64,000 nucleotides of DNA, taken from Sterolibacterium sp964500605. GTDB lineage: Bacteria; Pseudomonadota; Gammaproteobacteria; Burkholderiales; Rhodocyclaceae. The notes under the pieces were generated by a model, which was not told the DNA's origin, ran no database searches, and was given only the letters and a program-made list of their open reading frames with translations. The stretch is from contig CAZCOS010000001.1 of NCBI GenBank assembly GCA_964500605.1, positions 62,001 to 126,000 on the forward strand, given 5' to 3'. Shown piece by piece: positions 8,645 to 17,604 of the stretch; the first letter of the stretch is position 1; every line of letters starts with the position of its first letter. A program made the position numbers and the translations under genes.

Positions 8645-8772
8645 GGGTTTCTCCTGAAGAATGAAAGGGGCACAATCCGCTCAAACGAGCCGGACCCATC
8701 TGTATTACAAACTGCAAACCGCCTGAGATTATCATTCGCCCCCCTTCCGAACGTCCAGAAATCCAATCTGAA

Positions 8773-9879
8773 ATGTCCAGCTTTTCCGATCTTCTGCTCC
8801 GCTGGCACCGACAACACGGCCGCCACGACCTGCCCTGGCAGGGAACACGCGACCCTTATCGCGTCTGGCTTTCGGAAATCATGCTCCAGCAAACACAAGT
8901 TGCCAGCGTCATCCCGTATTACCTGCGTTTTCTGGAACACTACCCGGATTTCCAATCTCTGGCCGAAGCCCCCGTCGAAAACGTGATGGCCTTGTGGAGC
9001 GGTCTGGGCTACTACGCCCGCGCCCGCAATCTGCACCGCTGCGCACTGACGATCCTTCACGAATACGACGGGCAGTTTCCCCACGACCCACAGACCATTG
9101 CCACACTTCCCGGCATCGGTCGATCCACCGCCCACGCCATCGCCGCCTTCTGCTTCGACGTTTCCGGCCCCATTCTCGACGGCAATGTGAAACGCGTCCT
9201 GACCCGCTGCTACAGCATCGAAGGTTTCCCCGGTGAAAAGCCGGTCGAAAATCGCCTCTGGGCACTCGCCCAAGACCTGCTCCCCACTCACCCTGCCGAC
9301 ACGGGGGCTTACATCCAGGCCCAGATGGATCTCGGGGCCACGCTGTGCACGCCCAAAAACCCGGATTGCCCACGCTGCCCGCTAAACGAAATCTGCATCG
9401 CCCGGAAAGAAGGTCGCGCGAACGAACTGCCCACCCCGAAGCCCAGGAAAGCCCTTCCACAGCGCGAAACCACCGTACTGCTCCTGCACGACGGCTCGCG
9501 ATGCCTGCTTGAACGCCGTCCGCCCAGCGGAATCTGGGGCGGGCTGCTCAGTCTGCCGGAAGTGCCCGATGGCACAACACCCCTCGATGTCGCATTTCGG
9601 CTCGGCGTCGAACTGCAGGCCACTGCACAGACCGAAATCTTCGTCAGGCTGGAAGAACTACGCCACACTTTCACGCACTTCCAGCTGACCTTGCACCCCC
9701 TTCTTGCCCGGGTTCAATCTCATCGACCCGGCATTGCCGAAAACGACCGACACTGCTGGCTTAGCATGGCAGAACTGGAAAAGGCCGCCCTGCCCACCCC
9801 CATCCGGAAAATCCTGACAAGGGCTGGGGTCATTGCGGAAGTTTCAGTGCCACGAAGCAAGGATGAGATCACGAAGTAG
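8773..9879 (+). CDS. mutY: A/G-specific adenine DNA glycosylase MutY
   Basis: 368 residues. It removes adenine mispaired with 8-oxoguanine. Visible: the catalytic Glu in LSEIMLQQTQ, helix-hairpin-helix LPGIGRSTA, catalytic Asp in LDGNVKR, the [4Fe-4S] ligands in C-x6-C-x2-C-x5-C (CTPKNPDCPRCPLNEIC), and a C-terminal NUDIX-like domain (about 230-350) that reads 8-oxoG. Divergent from the SDR gene; the 128-bp gap should hold both promoters. Confidence 0.97.
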   Translation: MSSFSDLLLRWHRQHGRHDLPWQGTRDPYRVWLSEIMLQQTQVASVIPYYLRFLEHYPDFQSLAEAPVENVMALWSGLGYYARARNLHRCALTILHEYDGQFPHDPQTIATLPGIGRSTAHAIAAFCFDVSGPILDGNVKRVLTRCYSIEGFPGEKPVENRLWALAQDLLPTHPADTGAYIQAQMDLGATLCTPKNPDCPRCPLNEICIARKEGRANELPTPKPRKALPQRETTVLLLHDGSRCLLERRPPSGIWGGLLSLPEVPDGTTPLDVAFRLGVELQATAQTEIFVRLEELRHTFTHFQLTLHPLLARVQSHRPGIAENDRHCWLSMAELEKAALPTPIRKILTRAGVIAEVSVPRSKDEITK

Positions 9880-9952
9880 CAGGCTGGATACTGGCGTGAA
9901 AGAAAGGGGACTGATAGGCTTCGCGGTTTTCGATTCAACGATACCGGATACC

Positions 9953-10591
9953 ATGAAATACAAGATCATCCCCGTGACGCCCTTCCAACAGAATTGCACC
10001 CTGCTCTGGTGCGAAGAAACGCTTCAAGCCGCCGTGGTCGACCCTGGTGGCGACATCGATCGCATTCTGGCAATGGCACAACAACAGGGCGTCACCCTGA
10101 ACAAGATACTCATCACCCACGGCCATATCGACCACGCGGGCGGCACAGCAGAACTGGCTGGAAAACTAAATCTGCCCGTCGAAGGCCCGCACGAAGACGA
10201 TCAACAATGGATCGAACAACTTGCACAACAAGGCCGGATGTTCGGTCTGGCCGCTGGCGGCAGCTTCACGCCAGACCGTTGGCTCCACGACGGCGACACA
10301 GTCAGCTTCGGGCAGATCACGCTGAATGTACTGCACTGCCCCGGCCACACCCCCGGACATGTCGTTTTCGTGCACAAACCTTCGAAACTGGCTCTCGTGG
10401 GTGACGTGCTGTTTCAAGGCTCCGTGGGCCGCACCGACCTGCCGGGTGGCGACACACCAACATTGTTCAAATCAATCCGAAGCAAGCTGTGGCCCCTTGG
10501 AAATGACATCACTTTCATCCCTGGCCACGGCCCGCTTTCCACCTTCGGCGACGAACGCCGCTACAACCCTTTCGTGGGTGACAATGCCTGA
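9953..10591 (+). CDS. MBL-fold metallo-hydrolase (glyoxalase II-like, YcbL type)
   Basis: 212 residues with the metallo-beta-lactamase metal ligands THGHIDHAGG, CPGHTPGH, VGDVLF and IPGHGP, and the FQQNC N-terminus of the YcbL/GloC glyoxalase II-like group. Probably hydrolyses S-lactoylglutathione or a related thioester. The start is ATG 9953; the frame is open upstream but without resemblance to the family. It converges on mscL. Confidence 0.9.
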   Translation: MKYKIIPVTPFQQNCTLLWCEETLQAAVVDPGGDIDRILAMAQQQGVTLNKILITHGHIDHAGGTAELAGKLNLPVEGPHEDDQQWIEQLAQQGRMFGLAAGGSFTPDRWLHDGDTVSFGQITLNVLHCPGHTPGHVVFVHKPSKLALVGDVLFQGSVGRTDLPGGDTPTLFKSIRSKLWPLGNDITFIPGHGPLSTFGDERRYNPFVGDNA

Positions 10592-10610
10592 GAACTAAAG
10601 GCATCTACGG

Positions 10611-10635
10611 AAAAAAGACCCGGCCAAACCGGGTC
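10611..10635 (-). terminator. Rho-independent terminator of mscL
   Basis: On the minus strand a perfect 7-bp stem GACCCGG / CCGGGTC with a 5-base loop (10617-10635) is followed by TTTTTT (10616-10611). It sits 22 bases after the mscL stop. Confidence 0.85.
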
Positions 10636-10656
10636 CACCACCTCAAGACCCGTAAT

Positions 10657-11085
10657 TTAGCGATTTAGCGAATCACGAATTTCGCGCAACAGCAGCACTT
10701 CCTCCGGTGTTGCAGGTGGCTCGGCTGGTGCAGGGGGGGCCTCGCGCTTCAGGCGATTAACCTGTTTGACCATGACAAAAATAATGAAGGCGAGGATCAG
10801 GAAGTTCAGGAGGATGGTCAGAAAATTGCCGTAAGCAAAAACCGGAATGCCCGCCTTTTTCACCTCGGCCAGTGTCATCGCAACGCCCGGCGGCACTTCC
10901 TTGAGCGCAATGAAATAATTGCTGAAATCCAGCCCACCGACGACCCGCCCGACCAACGGCATGATGAGATCACCGACCACTGAATCCACAATCTTGCCAA
11001 AAGCCCCACCAATGATGACCCCAACGGCCAGATCGACGACATTTCCCTTGACGGCAAACTCCCGGAATTCTTGTGCGATACCCAT
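10657..11085 (-). CDS. mscL: Large-conductance mechanosensitive channel MscL
   Basis: 142 residues from ATG 11085, chosen because AGGAGCT lies 8 bases upstream and MscL homology starts there. The first helix NVVDLAVGVIIGGAFGKIVD is nearly invariant in the family, followed by the periplasmic loop, a second helix (about 78-100) and a cytoplasmic C-terminal helix bundle (EEVLLLREIRDSL). It opens on hypo-osmotic shock to release solutes. Confidence 0.96.
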   Translation of the reverse strand: MGIAQEFREFAVKGNVVDLAVGVIIGGAFGKIVDSVVGDLIMPLVGRVVGGLDFSNYFIALKEVPPGVAMTLAEVKKAGIPVFAYGNFLTILLNFLILAFIIFVMVKQVNRLKREAPPAPAEPPATPEEVLLLREIRDSLNR

Positions 11086-11139
11086 GAAAAACAGCTCCTG
11101 TCCTTGATGAAACGGTAAAAGCCTCATTCTACTTGCTCC

Positions 11140-12558
11140 ATGTTTTTCACCACATCACTTTCACCCCCACCCAGACTACTGAAAATCTCGGTCAGCCTGC
11201 TTCTCGCACTCCTCCTTGTTCTGGCATTCACCACACTGCTTTTGACGCGCCATGCCGGATCACTGCTGGAGCAGGAACTGGCCACCTGGCTTCTTGCCAA
11301 GCACAAAAGACTGCTGACACTCGAAGGAAAAACCCATCTCCAGCTCTGGCCGCAAATTCGCCTCGAACTCCCCCCCATGCAGATCAGCGAACCCGGACAG
11401 ACCACCCCTTTCCTCCGCATTGAGCGCGCCAACCTGCATCTGGACTGGCCCACCGCATTCCTTGAAAACCAGCTTATTCCCATTGAACAACTCGACATCG
11501 AGGGCCTGCAACTCACCCTCTCGCGCGACGAACAGGGGCGACTCAACATCGACGACCTCCTCCAGCCCAATACGCCTGAAACACCAAATACCCCCAAACC
11601 GGTTTTTCGACATCTCTCACTTCATCAAGCCCGGATTCACTGGCGCGACGCTAAAAATCCGGACGAAATCCACCTCGAAAACCTTGAGCTCCGCTGCCAC
11701 AACCTTGCCGCGCCCCAGCAAGGAGACTGCCAACTTTCCGGACAAATCCAGCGCGGCGGAAAAACGCCCCTGAACGCACGCTTCACCCTCGAAGCCCGGC
11801 ACGATCTCCACGCCGATCAACAACGCTACGTCCTGCAAGATATGCGTGCCACCCTCCTCGATCCCAAACAGGTTCAACTTGATCTGAGCACAGGCAAGCT
11901 CGAAGCCCACCTCGCCTCAAACCCCGGTATCCCAACGACCCTCAAGGCAGAAAAACTCGCATTCCACCTCCAGAAACTTCCCGCCGATGTCGATCGCCCC
12001 TTCAAACTCTCCCTCTTCACTCCCGAAACAACCCTGAACGGAAAGGAGCTCGCCGCCCCGAGAATCACCCTGGATGCCACCATACAAACCTCGTCCCTCA
12101 ATCTCCTGGGCCAAGCGAAAACGCCCCTGAAGCTCGACCTTTCAAGCGGGGCTCTCCAGCTCTCTCCATTCAAAGCACAACTCGAACTCACCCATCCCCG
12201 GCTCAAACCTGCTCCACTCCCCGTCAGCCTTGAAGGGCATCTCACAGGAAAACTCACGCCACTCGAAGCCGAAGCCCAAATCTGGGGGCAATTCCCCGGA
12301 AGCCCTTTCAAGGGCCAACTCCGCTATCACGAACACCCTCAACCCTCCATGCTCGAACTCGATCTGGCAATCGACCAACTCGATGTAGGCCCAATCCTGC
12401 GCCCCGAAATCGAAGCGGGGAGCCAGGCCCCCCGCGCACCCAGTCCAAAACACGAAGCGCAACAGTCCTCCTTCGGTATCCAAGCCCGGCTCCACTTCGG
12501 TCTGCTCAAGTTTTCGGGCATCACGGCAAGAAAATTTGATCTGGACTGGAAGCCCTGA
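11140..12558 (+). CDS. AsmA-like family membrane-anchored protein
   Basis: 472 residues with an N-terminal membrane helix (about 15-35) then a long beta-rich periplasmic region. The N-terminal pattern (LEGKTHLQLWPQIRLELPPM, then LDWPTAFLENQLIPIEQLDI) is typical of the AsmA family, thought to move or organise phospholipids between membranes. It is shorter than E. coli AsmA (about 617). Its start is 54 bases from the divergent mscL. Confidence 0.75.
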   Translation: MFFTTSLSPPPRLLKISVSLLLALLLVLAFTTLLLTRHAGSLLEQELATWLLAKHKRLLTLEGKTHLQLWPQIRLELPPMQISEPGQTTPFLRIERANLHLDWPTAFLENQLIPIEQLDIEGLQLTLSRDEQGRLNIDDLLQPNTPETPNTPKPVFRHLSLHQARIHWRDAKNPDEIHLENLELRCHNLAAPQQGDCQLSGQIQRGGKTPLNARFTLEARHDLHADQQRYVLQDMRATLLDPKQVQLDLSTGKLEAHLASNPGIPTTLKAEKLAFHLQKLPADVDRPFKLSLFTPETTLNGKELAAPRITLDATIQTSSLNLLGQAKTPLKLDLSSGALQLSPFKAQLELTHPRLKPAPLPVSLEGHLTGKLTPLEAEAQIWGQFPGSPFKGQLRYHEHPQPSMLELDLAIDQLDVGPILRPEIEAGSQAPRAPSPKHEAQQSSFGIQARLHFGLLKFSGITARKFDLDWKP

Positions 12559-12675
12559 GCAAGAAAAGTCGACACACCCCTTGCTACAATCCTTGACGGC
12601 AATCAAACAGGCTTTGACCAGGATTTGCCATCATCCTCCGACCTCCGGTTTTCTTCCTTTTGCGGTCTCGTTGCC

Positions 12676-13329
12676 ATGCCCCTCACACACCTGCTCATCA
12701 ACAATCGCAACTGGGCAGAGCGCAAACGCGCGGATGACCCGGAATTTTTCAGCCGACTGGCAACTCAACAGCATCCGGAGTATCTCTGGATCGGCTGTTC
12801 CGACAGCCGCGTGCCCGCCAATCAGATCACAGGGCTGGCACCGGGTGAAGTGTTCGTCCATCGCAATGTGGCCAACCTCGTCGTCCATAGCGACCTGAAC
12901 TGTCTTTCCGTGATGCAGTATGCTGTTGAAGTTTTGCAGGTCCGTCACATCATGGTGGTCGGTCATTACGGCTGCGGCGGGGTGCGGGCAGTTTATGAAA
13001 ATCGCCGGTTTGGCCTGATCGATAACTGGCTTCGTCACCTCCAGGATGTCCGCAACAAACACAGCCCGCTGCTGGCGACGCTTCCGGAAGAAGAAAGACT
13101 GGACAGGCTTTGCGAACTCAATGTCACGGAACAGGTCGCCAATGTATGCTGCAGCACCATTGTTCAAAACGCCTGGGCGCGCGGCCAGCGGATTTCCGTG
13201 CATGGCTGGGTTTATGGCATTGAAGATGGATTGCTGCGTGAAATCGGCCCCTCGGCCGCTTCAGTGGAAAGCGCGCTGGACGCTTATGCTGACACACTTC
13301 GGACGATCCGGACCCTTCGGACAAAATGA
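12676..13329 (+). CDS. can: Beta-class carbonic anhydrase
   Basis: 217 residues. The zinc ligands Cys41, His97 and Cys100 and the catalytic dyad Asp43-Arg45 (CSDSR; GHYGCGG) match E. coli Can almost position for position. It interconverts CO2 and bicarbonate in the cytoplasm. The start is ATG 12676; the frame extends 17 codons further upstream. Confidence 0.95.
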   Translation: MPLTHLLINNRNWAERKRADDPEFFSRLATQQHPEYLWIGCSDSRVPANQITGLAPGEVFVHRNVANLVVHSDLNCLSVMQYAVEVLQVRHIMVVGHYGCGGVRAVYENRRFGLIDNWLRHLQDVRNKHSPLLATLPEEERLDRLCELNVTEQVANVCCSTIVQNAWARGQRISVHGWVYGIEDGLLREIGPSAASVESALDAYADTLRTIRTLRTK

Positions 13330-13362
13330 CTGAGCAACAATACCTTTATACCGTCCGGCCTA

Positions 13363-14178
13363 TCAAACCGATTGTCCTGAAACGACACGCAAGGGCCTGA
13401 ACTGGCGGGTATCGGCGTAATAGGCCGGGTTTTCGTTTTCCGGTGTGACACCCGGAATTCCCAGCAAGGGCAAAGGGTGGAAATCACGCGGACTCAGGTG
13501 GCAGACCAGCTCCCCCTCGAAACGTCGAGCCAGCGTGTTGTCGATCCAATCGAGTTGTTCATCCTGCGCGAGCTCAAGCCAGTCTTTTTCGACATGGATG
13601 AACGTCGCCTTGCCGCACAGCCCCAGATGAGGCCGGCGCAACAAATCGTAGCTCGCGTGCCCCAACACCACAACCCGCGTGGTTTCGATGAAACGCGCAC
13701 GCGCCTCCCAGAAAACCTTGTGCCATCGGTGTTCGCAAAGGTCGAGCCAAAGATCCAGCGCGCTGGAAACGACCACGACACCGCATTCATCGAATTGAGT
13801 CAGCGCATCGCGCAAGGGGCCTCGGGCCGACGAGGCAGAAACGGCATGCTGCCTTTTCATTTCCGCCTGATGATGGCAACGATTCAGTGCCGCCTTGGTC
13901 TTCGGAAAGGCAAGCCAGACCAGCGCATTGAAGGCATCGTGCCAGTTTCCAGGCCGGGTTTCGACTTCTCCCAGCCACCAGATCCGTTCCTCATAGCGCA
14001 AGCCAGTCCCGTGTGGCAGCACAAAATGCAAAGGCAAACCACTGGCCGTTTCGATTCCTGCCCGCTCAGCCTCACGGTTGAACCAGTCGATCGCGGGCGG
14101 AACAAGCGTCGAAGGTAGAGCTTGCAGCCACGGCAGCAAGGGGGCGTAAAGGGGCTGATTCAAGTCGAAACTGGCCAC
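13363..14178 (-). CDS. DUF3025 domain-containing protein
   Basis: 271 residues beginning with GTG 14178. The DUF3025 signature WHDAFNALVWLAFPKTKAAL is clear near residue 80, and the LPHGTGLRYEERI segment also fits. The function is unknown. It is the distal gene of the rsmI-pyrC-lipoprotein run, 51 bases after the lipoprotein stop, and converges on the carbonic anhydrase gene. Confidence 0.85.
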   Translation of the reverse strand: MASFDLNQPLYAPLLPWLQALPSTLVPPAIDWFNREAERAGIETASGLPLHFVLPHGTGLRYEERIWWLGEVETRPGNWHDAFNALVWLAFPKTKAALNRCHHQAEMKRQHAVSASSARGPLRDALTQFDECGVVVVSSALDLWLDLCEHRWHKVFWEARARFIETTRVVVLGHASYDLLRRPHLGLCGKATFIHVEKDWLELAQDEQLDWIDNTLARRFEGELVCHLSPRDFHPLPLLGIPGVTPENENPAYYADTRQFRPLRVVSGQSV

Positions 14179-14229
14179 AAAAAGGAAGCCTCTTAGAAAT
14201 GTACCGTCGCAGCCATTTACTCAATATTT

Positions 14230-14679
14230 TTATCGGACAATACGAATCGGCTTACTGGCCTTCCCTGCCTCATCGACAAAGACCAATGTACCCTTGCGTT
14301 CAACAAACGAGCCCACCGCTTCACCGGGGAAAGGGGGGGGATCGTCGAATTTCTGAAGACGGCACTGGCCCATTTCCGTGACATACCAGTTCTTCCCTTG
14401 ATGAAGGATGAAAACCTTGTCCTGGGGCTTGAAAACTTCCATCTCGAATTTTTTGAATCCGGCGTCTTCCAGCGCGTGGCGACGCAAACATTCCGGAGAA
14501 TGGGTGGTCACCAGTTTCAGTGTCCAAGCATCACTCCAGGGATAGCTTTCCCGCAGCAAGGAAATGCTGTGCCGTTGGTCATCATCCGGACTGTAAGAAG
14601 CGGCATCCTCCCGAGCACAGGCCGTGGTCAGCAGCATAGCCGCCACGAGCAAAAGAGCGGTCAATCGTCGACGGTTCAT
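14230..14679 (-). CDS. Small hypothetical lipoprotein
   Basis: 149 residues. The signal peptide ends in a lipobox (LLTTAC), so a lipid-anchored periplasmic protein is inferred. The mature part has a single extra Cys pair (PECLRRH, GQCRLQ). ATG 14679 is preferred over TTG 14697 because GGAGGAT lies 6-8 bases before it. It overlaps pyrC by 4 nt. I do not recognise a family. Confidence 0.75.
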   Translation of the reverse strand: MNRRRLTALLLVAAMLLTTACAREDAASYSPDDDQRHSISLLRESYPWSDAWTLKLVTTHSPECLRRHALEDAGFKKFEMEVFKPQDKVFILHQGKNWYVTEMGQCRLQKFDDPPPFPGEAVGSFVERKGTLVFVDEAGKASKPIRIVR

Positions 14680-15737
14680 GATCCGATCCTCCAACACACA
14701 TTCTCACCTGCACGCAGCGGAATGAGGCTTTCCCCATCGGCATAAGCCAGCGTATCTGGCAATTTCCAGGGCTGACGGGTGAGCGTCAGACGTTCTGTAT
14801 TGCGTGGCAAGCGATAAAAATCTGCACCGTAGAAACTGGCAAATCCTTCCAGTTTATCCAGTGCATCGACCGAGTCGAAGGCCTCGGCATAAAGCTCTAT
14901 GGCTGCATGTGCTGTGTAACAGCCAGCACAACCACAAGCGGCTTCCTTGGCCCCCTGGGCATGCGGCGCTGAATCCGTCCCGAGGAAGAATTTCGGATTG
15001 CCCGAGGTCGCCGCTTTCAGCAAGGCCAGGCGATGCACCTCGCGCTTGAGCACCGGCAAACAGTAGTGGTGGGGTTGCAACCCCCCGGCAAAAAGGGCAT
15101 TTCGATTGAGTAACAGGTGATGCACAGTGATCGTGGCGGCCACATTTTCCCCGGCCGATTCGACAAACTGCGCGGCATCCCGGGTTGTGATGTGTTCAAA
15201 GACCAGCCGCAAGCCCGGAAATTCCTTGAGCAAGGGTTGCAGTGTACGCTCGATGAATACGGCCTCGCGATCGAACACATCGACCGACGGATCGGTACTT
15301 TCACCATGCACCAGTAGTGGCAAACCGAGCTTTTCCATCCGGGCCAGCGTTTCCCGGCAGCGAGTCAGATCGGTCACCCCCGCATCCGAATTCGTCGTCG
15401 CACCTGCCGGATAGAGCTTGACGGCATGGACAAAGCCGCTTTCCCGCGCCGCGTCGATTTCGCCAGCGGGCGTGTTGTCGGTCAGATATAGCGTCATCAG
15501 CGGCTCAAAAGAGCTGCCCGCCGGACGTGCGTCGAGGATGCGCTGCCGATAAGCCGCCGCCTGCGCCACCGTGGTCACCGGCGGCTTCAGATTGGGCATA
15601 ACGATGGCACGGGCAAACTGGCGCGCGGTATCCGGCAAAACGGCAGACAAGGCCGCGCCATCTCGTAGATGCAAGTGCCAGTCATCCGGGCGGATCAAGG
15701 TGATCGCATTCGGTTTAACTTTTTCATTCATATCCAT
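14676..15737 (-). CDS. pyrC: Dihydroorotase PyrC
   Basis: 353 residues of the short (class II) dihydroorotase type. It cyclises carbamoyl aspartate in pyrimidine synthesis. Visible: zinc ligands DDWHLHLRDG, the carbamylated lysine in HAVKLYPAGATTNSD, LVHGEST, and the LGTDSAPHA aspartate motif. It follows rsmI by 8 bases and overlaps the lipoprotein gene. Confidence 0.96.
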   Translation of the reverse strand: MDMNEKVKPNAITLIRPDDWHLHLRDGAALSAVLPDTARQFARAIVMPNLKPPVTTVAQAAAYRQRILDARPAGSSFEPLMTLYLTDNTPAGEIDAARESGFVHAVKLYPAGATTNSDAGVTDLTRCRETLARMEKLGLPLLVHGESTDPSVDVFDREAVFIERTLQPLLKEFPGLRLVFEHITTRDAAQFVESAGENVAATITVHHLLLNRNALFAGGLQPHHYCLPVLKREVHRLALLKAATSGNPKFFLGTDSAPHAQGAKEAACGCAGCYTAHAAIELYAEAFDSVDALDKLEGFASFYGADFYRLPRNTERLTLTRQPWKLPDTLAYADGESLIPLRAGENVCWRIGS

Positions 15738-15745
15738 GGGGAGAA

Positions 15746-16636
15746 TTATAAATCCTCGTTTTTCAGAGCCAGAGCCACATCATAAAGCGCGTTCTTTGGT
15801 GCGCCACTGATTTCTGCCGCCAGCCGGACAGCCTGTTTGAGCGGCAATTCAGCCAACAAAAGACGCAGCACCCGCAAAGCTTCTTCGGGCAATCCTTCTA
15901 CCGGTGGTGGCGAAGAGAGCAACAGCACGAATTCGCCGCGCTGACGATGGGCATCTGCCGCCAGCCAACTCGGGCCATCGGCCAGAGGCATGACGGCAAT
16001 CTGCTCGAACAGCTTGGTCAGCTCACGCGCCACAACGAGCGTGCGCTGGGGTTCGAGGCATTCGACAAGATCATTCAACGTATCGACGATACGGTGGGGG
16101 GCTTCATAAATCACCAGCATGGCCGGAATCGGACGTAGCGAAGAAAGCTGCTGGCGTCGAGCACCCGGTTTAGTAGGCAAAAACCCGACAAAGTGAAAAT
16201 GTGCTTCCTCCAACCCTGCGGCTGAAATGGCAGTCACAGCGGCATTTGGACCCGGCAGGGGAATGACGGGAAATCCGGCGGAACGTACGGCGGCCACGGC
16301 CCGTGCGCCGGGGTCGGAGACCGCCGGTGTACCCGCATCACTAACCAGGGCCACCCGCTTGCCCTCGCCCAGCCAGGCCAACAGCTTTTGTGCCGTGGCC
16401 GCTTCATTGTGTTCATGCAGGGCCACGGTATTCGTGCGTATGCCGTAATGGTCAAGCAGATGGCGGGTGTGGCGCGTATCCTCACAGGCCACGATTTCGA
16501 CTTCGCGCAGAATATCGATCGCGCGCAAGGTCAGATCGGCGATGTTTCCGAGCGGCGTGGCCACCACATATAATGCCGCTGTCTTTTCACATTTTTCTGA
16601 TCTTTCCGATCTTTCCGTTTTTTCCCTTTCCTGCAT
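15746..16636 (-). CDS. rsmI: 16S rRNA (cytidine(1402)-2'-O)-methyltransferase RsmI
   Basis: 296 residues. A tetrapyrrole-methylase fold is visible from LYVVATPLGNIADLTLRA, then GTPAVSDPGA and the PLPGPNAAVTAISAAG segment. It 2'-O-methylates C1402 of 16S rRNA. The only in-frame ATG in the region (16636) adds about 20 charged low-complexity residues (ERSERSEKCEK), coded partly by a 9-bp tandem repeat at 16599-16616. The function is secure, the start less so. Confidence 0.92.
   Translation of the reverse strand: MQEREKTERSERSEKCEKTAALYVVATPLGNIADLTLRAIDILREVEIVACEDTRHTRHLLDHYGIRTNTVALHEHNEAATAQKLLAWLGEGKRVALVSDAGTPAVSDPGARAVAAVRSAGFPVIPLPGPNAAVTAISAAGLEEAHFHFVGFLPTKPGARRQQLSSLRPIPAMLVIYEAPHRIVDTLNDLVECLEPQRTLVVARELTKLFEQIAVMPLADGPSWLAADAHRQRGEFVLLLSSPPPVEGLPEEALRVLRLLLAELPLKQAVRLAAEISGAPKNALYDVALALKNEDL
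16599..16616. repeat. 9-bp tandem repeat in the rsmI 5' end
   Basis: Two units of GATCTTTCC inside an otherwise pyrimidine-rich stretch. On the rsmI strand it produces the ERSERSE repeat. Confidence 0.6.
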
Positions 16637-16700
16637 TCGATGCTCCGCGCCCTTGACCCAATTTGTCCGAGTTGCGCATTGTCCGGTGACTGCCCCCTGC

Positions 16701-17054
16701 ATGCAAGCCAAACACAAAGATGGCCAAACTGCCGAACGGCTGGCTGAAACTTTTCTGGTGCAACGCGGCCTGCGCGTACTGGAGCGTAACTGGCGGGTTC
16801 GCGGCGGTGAAATCGACCTGATTTGTGAAAAAGACGACATGCTAGTCTTCGTCGAAGTCCGCCTGCGTGTCCACGCCGCCTTTGGTGGCGCAGCCGCCAG
16901 CATCACACCCACCAAGCAACGCCGCCTCATTCTCGCCGCCCGGCACTACCTCGCTGGAAAGCGGGAACGCCCCTGCCGCTTCGATGTCATTTTGCTCGAC
17001 GGACTCGACCCCGACCGCATCGAATGGATACCCGATGCTTTTCTTGCAGAATAA
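16701..17054 (+). CDS. yraN: YraN family protein (UPF0102, endonuclease-like)
   Basis: 117 residues from ATG 16701. It has the restriction-endonuclease-like core GGEIDLICEKDDMLVFVEV with D and E-x-V catalytic-type residues, plus the AE-x-L-x5-G-x-R-V-L-x-R-N-W N-terminal pattern of UPF0102. Location next to rsmI, divergently arranged, is a common bacterial neighbourhood. The biological role is not settled. It overlaps the HIRAN gene by 20 nt. Confidence 0.92.
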   Translation: MQAKHKDGQTAERLAETFLVQRGLRVLERNWRVRGGEIDLICEKDDMLVFVEVRLRVHAAFGGAAASITPTKQRRLILAARHYLAGKRERPCRFDVILLDGLDPDRIEWIPDAFLAE

Positions 17055-17466
17055 ACGCTGCCTGTCAGCAGCCTCGCTCTGTCTATTTCGACTCGCCTTT
17101 GTCTTGCACTTTTTCTTGAGCCTCGCCCTGGTTTTACCCGCACAGGCGCAGGCCCCGCGTATTCGCATCCTTGTTCAAAGCAGCCCACTGGCCGGTTTTC
17201 AATATCACGCTGGGGCACAGCTCTGGGACACGCTGAAAACGGGCGAGCCATTGAGCCTTCAGCGAGAACCAGACAATCCGCACGACCGCCGCGCCGTTCT
17301 CGTCCTTTGGCAAGGTCAAAAGCTCGGCTATCTCCCACGCAAGGAAAATCACGCAGTTGCCGAGGCACTGGATCGCGGTGAACGTGTCGAAGCCCGCATT
17401 GCCGCTCTGCGCAAAGACCCCGACCCCTGGAAGCGCGTACGCGTCGAGGTTTTCATCACGCTATAG
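17035..17466 (+). CDS. Secreted HIRAN domain protein
   Basis: 143 residues. A signal peptide (about 1-39, LALVLPAQAQA) precedes a compact HIRAN domain: AGFQYHAGAQLWDTLK, LQREPDNPHDRRAVLV, LGYLPRKEN. HIRAN domains are best known in SNF2-type helicases, where they bind DNA ends. Here the domain stands alone and appears exported. The start is ATG 17035, inside the 3' end of yraN. Its function is not known. Confidence 0.8.
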   Translation: MLFLQNKRCLSAASLCLFRLAFVLHFFLSLALVLPAQAQAPRIRILVQSSPLAGFQYHAGAQLWDTLKTGEPLSLQREPDNPHDRRAVLVLWQGQKLGYLPRKENHAVAEALDRGERVEARIAALRKDPDPWKRVRVEVFITL

Positions 17467-17469
17467 AGA

Positions 17470-17544
17470 ATACGGAACAAAGCGGGACAACGCCGTTCAA
17501 AGGAAAAATACCTGCCCCAAGCCCCTTTGTTTCGGAATCCGTAT
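17470..17544. other. Imperfect inverted repeat in the gmhA leader
   Basis: ATACGGA (17470-17476) pairs with TCCGTAT (17538-17544), and ACAAAG (17477-17482) with CTTTGT (17525-17530). A second short pair CCTGCCC/GGGCAGG overlaps it. It is not followed by a T-run, so it is not an obvious terminator. Confidence 0.35.
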
Positions 17545-17604
17545 CCAGGGCAGGCTGTTAAACTTCTCCGTTGCCTCCTCTTTTCTGCTCCTTTTACCCT
17601 CTAC

